The notes beneath the pieces were generated by a model. That model was not told the DNA's origin. It ran no database searches and worked only from the letters and a program-made list of their open reading frames with translations. Below are positions 1 to 7,405 of a DNA stretch of 64,000 nucleotides, in pieces. The position numbers and the translations under genes are program-made. The number at the start of each line of letters is the position of its first letter. Position 1 is the first letter of the stretch. This stretch comes from Alkalimarinus sediminis (GTDB lineage Bacteria; Pseudomonadota; Gammaproteobacteria; Pseudomonadales; Oleiphilaceae), in the NCBI RefSeq assembly GCF_026427595.1, contig NZ_CP101527.1, forward strand, positions 346,001-410,000, given 5' to 3'.

Positions 1-14
1 ATTTACCTTTTGTA

Positions 15-470
15 TTAGAACTCGTAATCCTTAATGGCCTTAGATGCTTCTAGTATCGCTGGTTTATGAGTTTTCTCGAGTTCGAATCGTTCGGCATCTA
101 ATTTACGTATAAGCGCCTTATCGGCGCTTTTTCTCGCTCCGTGAGTCGGCATATGCTTTGTAGCATCATACATTGTCGAGAAGATACTAAACGGTGCTTT
201 GTCGTGAAGTTCCGGCGCAACATGGTCTAGCAATACTTTAATGCGAATGCACCCTTCTGAGGTTTCGACCTGCTCTTCTAGCATGCATATCGCGATAATC
301 TTAATACTCTCAATAAGTTCTTCTCTTTTTTGCTGTTTTATCTTCTCTTGAGCTTGCTTCTCAGCTTCAGCGTTTTTAATAATTCGCCATTTTTTTACGA
401 TTAAAGAAATCAGCGCGCCAACCGCGAGCAGGCCTATGGCAATGCCCGCCCAAATGATTCCATTGTTCAT
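15..470 (-). CDS. DUF2489-like membrane-anchored protein
   Basis: A 151-residue protein with one N-terminal membrane helix (about residues 5-25, followed by KKWR), then a charged, coiled-coil-like stretch (residues 30-55) and a helical soluble domain. The layout resembles the small DUF2489 family of gammaproteobacteria, whose function is unknown; this is assigned by recognition of overall shape, not by a search. The N-in single-anchor topology would leave the soluble domain in the periplasm or cytoplasm depending on orientation; the positive residues after the helix favour the cytoplasm. It faces away from the iron locus that begins 280 bp further on, so it is probably not part of it. Confidence 0.6.
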   Translation of the reverse strand: MNNGIIWAGIAIGLLAVGALISLIVKKWRIIKNAEAEKQAQEKIKQQKREELIESIKIIAICMLEEQVETSEGCIRIKVLLDHVAPELHDKAPFSIFSTMYDATKHMPTHGARKSADKALIRKLDAERFELEKTHKPAILEASKAIKDYEF

Positions 471-610
471 TCTAGAACTCCGTTAATTTAAAGAGTGAGA
501 TGGTTATTGGGGATAATTATTAGAGCAGAGCGTTACCCCTCTTTTATAGGCTAATGGTAACAGGGATTGCTAGTTAATAGGCGAAGATATTGGATCTCTG
601 TCTAAAACTA

Positions 611-629
611 AATGGTAATCATAAGCATT
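611..629 (+). promoter_or_regulatory. weak Fur-box-like sequence
   Basis: The stretch contains GGTAATCATAAGC, matching about 10 of 13 positions of the core of the Fur consensus GATAATGATAATCATTATC. It lies about 120-140 bp before the MauG-type gene. It is much weaker than the box at 1917 and is offered only because the neighbouring locus is clearly Fur-linked. Confidence 0.3.
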
Positions 630-751
630 TAGCTTTATGATGCCCACTTGAAATATCACCAAAAGATATGGGGTTATTAAATATCCGTTTAGATATTTTC
701 TGAGCCTTACTTAGATCGAGATAACTCTAGTTGGAGAAAGCATTGCCTGTT

Positions 752-1918
752 ATGCGTATTGGTACTCTTTTTATTTCGTTAGCATTATTCCTGAATAGTC
801 ATGTTTTAAGCGCAGACCCTGTTGAGGATGAATCTCAAATCTCATCTATCGAAAAGTTGGGTGAGGCGCTATTTTTTGATGTTGACCTTTCTCAGAATCG
901 AACTCAGGCATGCGCGACATGTCATATGCCAAGTGCAGGGTTTGCGGATATGAGGGCTAATGTTGTCAATGGTGCGGTGTCGTTAGGCGATGATGGAAAA
1001 TCCTTAGGTGATCGCAATGCGCCCACAGCCTCTTATGCGCGTTTCTCCCCCTTATTTCATAAAAATTCAGAGGGGCAATATGTAGGCGGTCAGTTTCTTG
1101 ATGGTCGAGAAGCTGATCTCAAAGGGCAGGCTGGAGGGCCGCCTTTAAACCCTATTGAAATGGGGATGCCAGATAAGCCTGCTGTAGTGGCGCGTTTACT
1201 CGAAAAACCAGAATATGAGAAAGCGTTTAAACAGTTTTATGGTGAAGATATATTTGTTGATGTAGACAAAATTTATGATGCCTTAACAGAAAGTATCGCT
1301 GCATTTGAAAAGACAGACCAGTTTGCGCCATTCGACTCTAAATATGATCGCTACCTGAGAGGGGAGTACCAGTTGACCCCCCAAGAAGACTTGGGTATGA
1401 CGCTGTTTTTCTCCCAACAGTTTACTAACTGCAATCTTTGTCATCAGTTGAAGCGCCAACCGGCAGCACAGCAAGAGACCTTTAGTAATTATCAGTACCA
1501 CAATATAGGTGTACCAGTGAACAGTGCGGTACGTGCCGTTAATGGTGTGGCGGCTGACTATGTTGATGAAGGGCTATTAAATAACCCTCAGGTAGACGAT
1601 GTTAAAGAGCGCGGTAAGTTTAAAGTGCCTACTCTACGCAATGTAGCGGTAACAGGGCCCTATATGCATAACGGTGTGTTTAGTGACTTAGAAACAGTGG
1701 TGCTGTTTTATAATAAATATAACAGTCGAAGTGCGAAAAGGCAGATTAACCCAGAAACAGGTGAAGCATGGAAGGCTCCAGAAATTGCAGATAATATTTC
1801 ACTTGAAGAGTTAAAAACAGGCCCTGCTCTCGATGATAAGCGAGTTGATGCGCTAGTGGCCTTTATGCGGCTATTAACTGATAAGAAGTATGAATATTTA
1901 CTCGACAGAGGAAAATGA
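752..1918 (+). CDS. di-heme cytochrome c peroxidase / MauG family protein
   Basis: This is an exported di-heme c protein of the CCP/MauG family, which reduces peroxide or oxidises partner proteins in the periplasm. A short signal peptide ends at LSA-DP. From the ATG at 752 there are 388 residues, with two haem-attachment motifs: CATCH near residues 54-58 and CNLCH near 227-231. A conserved GPYMHNGVF stretch follows; its methionine is the likely distal ligand of the high-potential haem. The start is uncertain: TTG codons at 731 and 743 are in frame, and the GGAGAAAG at 733-740 would suit TTG 743 by spacing, while ATG 752 gives a neat signal peptide. The gene heads an iron-linked cluster, and the Fur box at its stop codon drives the next gene. 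Confidence 0.88.
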   Translation: MRIGTLFISLALFLNSHVLSADPVEDESQISSIEKLGEALFFDVDLSQNRTQACATCHMPSAGFADMRANVVNGAVSLGDDGKSLGDRNAPTASYARFSPLFHKNSEGQYVGGQFLDGREADLKGQAGGPPLNPIEMGMPDKPAVVARLLEKPEYEKAFKQFYGEDIFVDVDKIYDALTESIAAFEKTDQFAPFDSKYDRYLRGEYQLTPQEDLGMTLFFSQQFTNCNLCHQLKRQPAAQQETFSNYQYHNIGVPVNSAVRAVNGVAADYVDEGLLNNPQVDDVKERGKFKVPTLRNVAVTGPYMHNGVFSDLETVVLFYNKYNSRSAKRQINPETGEAWKAPEIADNISLEELKTGPALDDKRVDALVAFMRLLTDKKYEYLLDRGK

Positions 1919-1935
1919 TAATTGTTATCATTATC
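1917..1935 (+). promoter_or_regulatory. Fur box
   Basis: The 19-mer GATAATTGTTATCATTATC matches the Fur consensus at 16 of 19 positions and extends further as ATCATTAC. It begins inside the stop codon of the MauG-type gene and ends about 50 bp before the imelysin start. Iron-dependent repression of the downstream imelysin genes is therefore expected. Confidence 0.85.
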
Positions 1936-1983
1936 ATTACTATCTAAGTTAAATAAAACTAACCTTATTATCGTGGAGTAAAT

Positions 1984-3273
1984 ATGGCGCCTATAAAGAA
2001 TATGATGGCTGTGCTCGTTGCGGGAACCATCGTAGCGGGTTGTAATTCGGTTGAGACTAAAAAATCGGATGCGGTAGATCAAACAGCCGTACTGGCGACA
2101 TATGTTGAGATCGCGCAAGCAAACTATGATGATTCGTTGATTACCGCTAAAGCCCTTAATGAATCTATCGCGCAGTTGTTATCAGAGCCTACTGAAGAGA
2201 GCTTGAACAGTGCAAAAGCGGCTTGGGTTGCGGCGCGTGTTCCTTACCAGCAAACAGAAGTTTACCGATTTGGTAATGCTGCGGTAGATGACTGGGAAGG
2301 TAAAGTAAATGCCTGGCCGCTAGATGAAGGTTTAATCGACTATGTTGATTCATCTTACGGGACTGAGTCTGACGAGAATGGCTTTTATACGGCCAATATT
2401 ATCGCAAACCCGACCTTAAAAATTGGTGGTGTAACAGTTGATGCCACTACTATCGATAAAACACTATTGTCTGAAACGCTACATGAAATTGATGAAATAG
2501 AGTCAAATGTCGCGACCGGCTACCACGTTATTGAGTTTTTGCTATGGGGGCAGGATCTGAATGGCACTAACCCGGGTGCAGGTGTTCGACCCGCTACTGA
2601 TTTCTCATTAGAAAACTGTACTGGTGGCAACTGTGATCGTCGTAGAGCCTACTTGCAAGCGGCAACAGAACTTTTGATTGATGATCTTCAAGAGATGGCA
2701 GATAGCTGGAAAGAAGGCGGCGTAGCCCAACAAGAGCTTGCAGCTAAAGGCACTGAAGGTGGTTTGGCTACTATCTTGACGGGTATGGGGAGCTTGGCTT
2801 ACGGCGAGTTAGCTGGCGAGCGTATTAAGTTAGGCTTAATGCTGCATGACCCTGAAGAAGAGCATGATTGCTTCTCTGATAATACACACTGGTCTCACTT
2901 CTATGATGCAAAAGGTATTAAAAACGCATACTTAGGGCAGTACACCCGTGTTGATGGCTCTCAAGTGGCCGGTCAGAGTTTATCTGATCTTGTTAAATCA
3001 ACTGATGCTGCGCTAGACGCAGAGATGAAAGACGCTCTAGAGGCGACTGAAAAAGCGATGCAGGCAATGGTTGATGAGGCTGGCAAAGGACGCACATTTG
3101 ATGTACTTATTGGCGCTAACGAAGCAGCGGGTAACCAAATTGTACAAAATGTTGTAGATGCCTTGGTTGCGCAGACAAAAACAACTGAGAAAATAATTGT
3201 GGCTTTGGCGTTAAACAATATCGAGTTAGAAGGTTCTGATAGCCTTGATAACCCGTCGTCAATCGCACACTAA
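1984..3273 (+). CDS. imelysin family lipoprotein (IrpA-like)
   Basis: Imelysin-domain proteins (Pfam peptidase M75 family) are iron-regulated exported proteins thought to handle iron or haem; peptidase activity is doubtful for most. The first 20 residues form a lipoprotein signal with lipobox VAG-C (Cys20). The family signature GYHVIEFLLWG is seen at residues 179-189, giving the GxHxxE pair His181 and Glu184. The total of 429 residues is typical of the long IrpA type. ATG 1984 is preceded by GTGGAG at a good distance. A Fur box lies directly upstream. A terminator-like hairpin follows before the DUF1111 gene, so this may be its own transcript or be partly attenuated. Confidence 0.9.
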   Translation: MAPIKNMMAVLVAGTIVAGCNSVETKKSDAVDQTAVLATYVEIAQANYDDSLITAKALNESIAQLLSEPTEESLNSAKAAWVAARVPYQQTEVYRFGNAAVDDWEGKVNAWPLDEGLIDYVDSSYGTESDENGFYTANIIANPTLKIGGVTVDATTIDKTLLSETLHEIDEIESNVATGYHVIEFLLWGQDLNGTNPGAGVRPATDFSLENCTGGNCDRRRAYLQAATELLIDDLQEMADSWKEGGVAQQELAAKGTEGGLATILTGMGSLAYGELAGERIKLGLMLHDPEEEHDCFSDNTHWSHFYDAKGIKNAYLGQYTRVDGSQVAGQSLSDLVKSTDAALDAEMKDALEATEKAMQAMVDEAGKGRTFDVLIGANEAAGNQIVQNVVDALVAQTKTTEKIIVALALNNIELEGSDSLDNPSSIAH

Positions 3274-3369
3274 TAAGCGAACCTTTAGATGATGTGCTGG
3301 TAATGCCATACGATCTTTGACGGTCACGTTAGACGTAAGGTCAGTATCATCAAGGTTAGCAAATCAACA

Positions 3370-3405
3370 AGATAGCCGAGCACCTAGGTGCGGAGCTATC
3401 TTTTG
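3370..3405 (+). terminator. intrinsic terminator or attenuator after imelysin gene
   Basis: The inverted repeat AGATAGC ... GCTATCT encloses a second small palindrome (GCACCTAGGTGC) and is followed by TTTTGCTTTTT. It lies between the first imelysin gene and the DUF1111 gene, so it may reduce readthrough within the iron locus rather than end it completely. Confidence 0.65.
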
Positions 3406-3433
3406 CTTTTTATAATTGAATTTTTTGTACTAT

Positions 3434-4927
3434 ATGAACGTAGATAGTCGTAATTTGTTTTCTACACCGTTGTTGTTACTGCTTCTTATAGTCAAAACGA
3501 TGGTTATTGGCGACGCATGGGCCGCCATTCCTGCTCCTACAAACGATTTCTCGACGTTTGAACCGGCTGAATTGGTGCCGGGTGGTGCAACGACCTCAAA
3601 ACATCGAACTAATCGTCACTCTTTTTCTCACCCCTCCAGTAATTTGAGCATTGAACAGGGCCTTAACTTTAAAGTGGGCAATGGAGTGTTTAAAAAAATA
3701 TGGGTCTCATCGCCTTCCAGCACCACGGCAAGTGATGGTCTAGGGCCGCTATATAGTGCGCGTTCATGTTTGAGATGCCATGTTAATAATGGGCGTGGTC
3801 AACCGCCTGTCGAAGGGGCCACACAGAGCCGTGCGGTGCCGTTATTTTTAAGGCTCAGTATTCCTCCGCAAACTCAACAGCAGAAAAACCTATTATCACA
3901 ACATCGATTGGGTTTTATTCCCGAACCTACCTATGGCAGTCAGTTACAAGGTTTTGCTACTCAAGGTGTTGCCGCAGAAGGGCTGCTTAAAGTTAGTTAT
4001 ACAGAGATACCTATGCAATTAGCTGGCGGAGAGTCGATTTCTCTTCGACAGCCCCATTACACTATCACCGATTTAGGCTACGGTGATTTACATCCAGACA
4101 CTCAGTACTCACCCCGTATAGCACCGCCGATGATTGGTCTGGGCTTACTTGAAGCGATAGATACTCAAGACTTGCTGCAATTGGCCGACCCAGAAGATCG
4201 TGATGGTGATGGTATTTCTGGACGTGTGAATCGGGTGTGGAATATTAAGCAGCAGGCAGTCACGATTGGGCGCTTTGGTTGGAAGGCCGGCGCACCCTCG
4301 CTTGAACAGCAGAACGGTGCTGCACTGAGTGGAGATATTGGTATTGGCTCATGGATGTTTCCTAATCCCGCAGGGGATTGCACCGACCAACAAATTGAGT
4401 GCCTCAACCAACCACACGGTAATACCGCGCAGCAGGATGGTCTAGAAGCATCCAAGACAATGACTGACCTATTACTGCACTATACCCGTAACTTAGCTGT
4501 ACCCATGAGAAAAGTGGCCGACAGTAAGCGCGCATTAGTTGGTAAACAGCTATTCTATAAAGCAGGCTGTACTGGGTGTCATACACCCAAATTTGTCACG
4601 CAAACTAATGCTGAGATGCCAGAACAGTCGAACCAGCTTATTTGGCCCTATACCGACTTGTTACTGCATGACATGGGTGAAGGGCTAGCAGATAACCGAC
4701 CAGAGTTCAGGGCTACCGGGCGTGAATGGCGTACACCTCCACTATGGGGTATTGGCTTGACCGAAGCTGTGAGTGGCCATCGAAATTTTTTACATGACGG
4801 CAGAGCCCGCTCATTGTTAGAGGCGATACTTTGGCACGGTGGTGAGGCTGAGGCCGCTAAACAGCGGGTAGTGAATATGAATGCCAATGAGCGAAACGAT
4901 TTGATCTATTTTCTGGAGACACTTTAA
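3434..4927 (+). CDS. di-heme oxidoreductase family protein (DUF1111, DHOR)
   Basis: An exported di-heme c protein of the DUF1111/DHOR family, often annotated as putative thiol oxidoreductase; the true substrate is unknown. From ATG 3434 (497 residues) it carries a long leucine-rich signal peptide ending near DAWA. Haem motifs are CLRCH (about residues 112-116) and CTGCH (about 379-383). A calcium-site-like stretch DPEDRDGDGISGR lies between them. An in-frame TTG at 3416 is an alternative start; neither has a clear ribosome-binding site. The stop overlaps the next ATG by one base (TAATG), so it is probably translationally coupled to the second imelysin. The DHOR-imelysin-DUF1513 order is a recurring proteobacterial cluster. 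Confidence 0.88.
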   Translation: MNVDSRNLFSTPLLLLLLIVKTMVIGDAWAAIPAPTNDFSTFEPAELVPGGATTSKHRTNRHSFSHPSSNLSIEQGLNFKVGNGVFKKIWVSSPSSTTASDGLGPLYSARSCLRCHVNNGRGQPPVEGATQSRAVPLFLRLSIPPQTQQQKNLLSQHRLGFIPEPTYGSQLQGFATQGVAAEGLLKVSYTEIPMQLAGGESISLRQPHYTITDLGYGDLHPDTQYSPRIAPPMIGLGLLEAIDTQDLLQLADPEDRDGDGISGRVNRVWNIKQQAVTIGRFGWKAGAPSLEQQNGAALSGDIGIGSWMFPNPAGDCTDQQIECLNQPHGNTAQQDGLEASKTMTDLLLHYTRNLAVPMRKVADSKRALVGKQLFYKAGCTGCHTPKFVTQTNAEMPEQSNQLIWPYTDLLLHDMGEGLADNRPEFRATGREWRTPPLWGIGLTEAVSGHRNFLHDGRARSLLEAILWHGGEAEAAKQRVVNMNANERNDLIYFLETL

Positions 4928-6045
4928 TGAAAAATAATAACCTGAGTAGCGCTATTCAGTGCCGCATCAATGTTCGAGCGTTACTAATGTTATTAGGGTG
5001 TTTATGGCTTCAGCCAGTGTTTGCTGAACCCACCAATGAGCAGTGGCATGCATTTAATTTAGCGGTGATCGACAAACATATCACGCCTCGCTATCAACAG
5101 TTGGCAGCCCATGCTGATGAGCTGCTATTAGCCAACACAGCACTTTGCCGAAACCTCGATGAAGCCTCTTTGGCAACATCAAAGAAAGCATACAACCTAA
5201 CTATGGATGCTTGGCAGGGTATTCAGCATATTCGATTTGGCCCTGTCGAAATCATGATGCGTAATTTTAGTCTGCAATATTGGCCCGATAAAAAGAACCA
5301 CATTGGTAAGCACTTAGATCGATTAATATCGAGTCATGACGAAGTACTGCTTGATGGTGACGGCTTTTATCGTTTGGGTATTAGCGTAAAAGGGCTGCCG
5401 GCCATTGAGCGGCTTCTTTATGGGAACGATGCATTGGCCAAATTAAAAGCTGATCCTTTTCGTTGTAAGGTCAATGTTCGCATATCAGCTTATATTGCCG
5501 AGGTGGGGCGCGATATTGTAACCGAGTGGGGAACCGTAATGCGTCCACACTTTGTAAATATCAATAGCGAAGATGATTACTTTGAAGAGGAGCTAGAAGC
5601 CTCAATTTTGATACTTAAAGCATTGGTCGAGCCATTAGAGGTGATACGTGACTTAAAAATTGATCGCCCACTTGGGAAGTCGGCCAAGAAAGTGAACTAT
5701 AAGCGGTTAGAGTCATGGCGCAGTGCTCGTTCACTACGAAATATTGAGCTCAATATAGCGGCGTTAGATGAGTTGTTCTCTGGAGATGGCTCCAAAAACG
5801 ATCAGGCCAGCGTGCAACACTTGTTAAAACCAGATGAGGCCAAAGCGATTGCGGCTCAGTTTAAGGCTCTTGAAGCACAGCTAAAAAGCATTGCCAGCCC
5901 GCTTAAAGACAGCATTCGCACCGAAGAGGGAAGAAAGTCGCTGTTAGAGACCTCCGATATGATCACCCGCCTACATGATAATTTAGAAAAAACGCTTGCT
6001 GCGAATGGTATTCATCTAGGGTTTAACAGTCGAGATGGTGACTAA
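4927..6045 (+). CDS. second imelysin family protein
   Basis: A 372-residue imelysin-domain protein with a cleavable signal peptide ending at VFA-EP (about residue 33). The family motif appears as KGLPAIERLLYG, the shorter GLPAIE variant in place of GYHVIEFLLWG, so the first histidine of GxHxxE is absent here. That divergence suggests a different metal-handling role from the 1984 lipoprotein. Two residual cysteines are present (in NTALC and FRC). It overlaps the DHOR stop by one base and is followed after 3 bp by the DUF1513 gene, which indicates one operon. Confidence 0.85.
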   Translation: MKNNNLSSAIQCRINVRALLMLLGCLWLQPVFAEPTNEQWHAFNLAVIDKHITPRYQQLAAHADELLLANTALCRNLDEASLATSKKAYNLTMDAWQGIQHIRFGPVEIMMRNFSLQYWPDKKNHIGKHLDRLISSHDEVLLDGDGFYRLGISVKGLPAIERLLYGNDALAKLKADPFRCKVNVRISAYIAEVGRDIVTEWGTVMRPHFVNINSEDDYFEEELEASILILKALVEPLEVIRDLKIDRPLGKSAKKVNYKRLESWRSARSLRNIELNIAALDELFSGDGSKNDQASVQHLLKPDEAKAIAAQFKALEAQLKSIASPLKDSIRTEEGRKSLLETSDMITRLHDNLEKTLAANGIHLGFNSRDGD

Positions 6046-6048
6046 GCG

Positions 6049-7179
6049 ATGACATTAAGTCGGCGAGACTTTGGTAAATCGTTGTTGGGTTTATCGCTTA
6101 TGCCAGGTGTTGCGGTTTCTTCGCTAATGCCTGCGAAACAAGGCAATGCGTTATCTTCACCCACGCTTTTTGCCAGTGCAGCCAAGGGGCGAGATAATCA
6201 ACACTGGTTACAGGTTGTTGATAGTGCTGGTCGGCAGGCGGCCAAGTTAGCACTCCCAACACGGGCTCACCAAGTCGTGGCTCACCCACATCGTCCGTGG
6301 GTGGCCGTCGTTGCCAGGCGGCCGGGTGACTATATTAAGGTATTTGATTACCAAGAAGAGGTGACCCGATTTGATATACAGGCGAAAGCAGGTTATCACT
6401 TTTATGGTCACGCAGTATTCTCACCTGATGGCACGTTTTTGGTGACCACCGAAAATGATATCGCTACAGGTCAGGGTCGATTGGTGGTTCGAGCGGCCGA
6501 GAATGATTTTGTTGAAGTGGCGGATTATCCGTCATATGGAATCGGGCCTCATCAGCTTACATTTTTGTCTGATCAACAAACCCTCGTTGTCGCGAATGGC
6601 GGCATACTGACCCATCCTGATCGAGGAAGAGAGAAACTAAACCTCGATACGATGAAACCATCTCTCGACTATATCGACGTTAAAACCGGCACTTTATTAG
6701 AAAAGCGCCTGCTAGACCCAGAGTTGCACCAGTTGAGCATTCGACACTTGGCGGTTAATAAAGCTGACCAGGTTGTGGTTGTGATGCAGTATCAGGGTGA
6801 CAAAATGGATAACCCACCCTTGGTCGCTACTCACCGGCAAGGTGAAAAGATAACACTGCTGGCGGCACCCGAAGCGATTAATCGGTCAATGAAGCAATAT
6901 TGTGGCAGCGTTAGCATTGATGCCACGGGTTGTTTTGCAGCTGTGTCGTCTCCGAGAGGTGATCTGGTGACTATATGGGATATTGAGAAAGGGGAATATC
7001 TGAGTCATTTTAGATGCTCCGATGGATGCGGTATTGCGCCTTCAGCGGACAACGGTTTTATCGTCTCAACGGGAACTGGACGGTTTTATCATTATGACTT
7101 GGCGACTCAAACCGTCACTAAAATAGCCTTGGATATTTCGCCCTCTGTCGCATGGGACAACCACTTAACTGCAATATAA
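6049..7179 (+). CDS. DUF1513 family Tat-exported beta-propeller-like protein
   Basis: A 376-residue protein with a twin-arginine signal: SRRDFGKSLLG near the N-terminus, then a hydrophobic segment. The rest has repeated WD/YVTN-like strands (HPHRPWVAVVARRPGDYI, FSPDGTFLVTTENDI) typical of a periplasmic beta-propeller. DUF1513 proteins are almost always the last gene of DHOR/imelysin clusters and their function is unknown. Tat export suggests folding in the cytoplasm, sometimes with a cofactor, but no cofactor site can be recognised. The gene begins 3 bp after the imelysin stop. Confidence 0.85.
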   Translation: MTLSRRDFGKSLLGLSLMPGVAVSSLMPAKQGNALSSPTLFASAAKGRDNQHWLQVVDSAGRQAAKLALPTRAHQVVAHPHRPWVAVVARRPGDYIKVFDYQEEVTRFDIQAKAGYHFYGHAVFSPDGTFLVTTENDIATGQGRLVVRAAENDFVEVADYPSYGIGPHQLTFLSDQQTLVVANGGILTHPDRGREKLNLDTMKPSLDYIDVKTGTLLEKRLLDPELHQLSIRHLAVNKADQVVVVMQYQGDKMDNPPLVATHRQGEKITLLAAPEAINRSMKQYCGSVSIDATGCFAAVSSPRGDLVTIWDIEKGEYLSHFRCSDGCGIAPSADNGFIVSTGTGRFYHYDLATQTVTKIALDISPSVAWDNHLTAI

Positions 7180-7286
7180 AGCGATCATCAGCATAGCCAC
7201 TCTTATTCCTTTCACCATTTATTAGTCACTTTTAGTCGTACAGACAAGGCTGAATGACTTAGATCAAGGATGATTTAAGTCTAAAT

Positions 7287-7305
7287 AGGAATAATTATCA
7301 TTATT
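7287..7305 (+). promoter_or_regulatory. Fur-box-like operator before exported 673-aa gene
   Basis: The 19-mer AGGAATAATTATCATTATT matches the Fur consensus at about 13 of 19 positions, including an unbroken ATCATTAT run. It lies about 100 bp before the start of the large exported protein, which suggests iron control of that gene separately from the DHOR operon. Confidence 0.6.
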
Positions 7306-7405
7306 AATTTATTTCTTATTCACCTGTTCTCTTTTTCATCTGTGCGATGTTTGATCTGAGCTGTGTGCCGGTTAAGTACTTTTACTTTTTAGTTGAGGAT
7401 TATAA

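Noticed and set aside
1708..2118. 136-residue minus-strand ORF over the Fur box
   Set aside because: It overlaps two well-supported genes and the operator; no ribosome-binding site or family resemblance.
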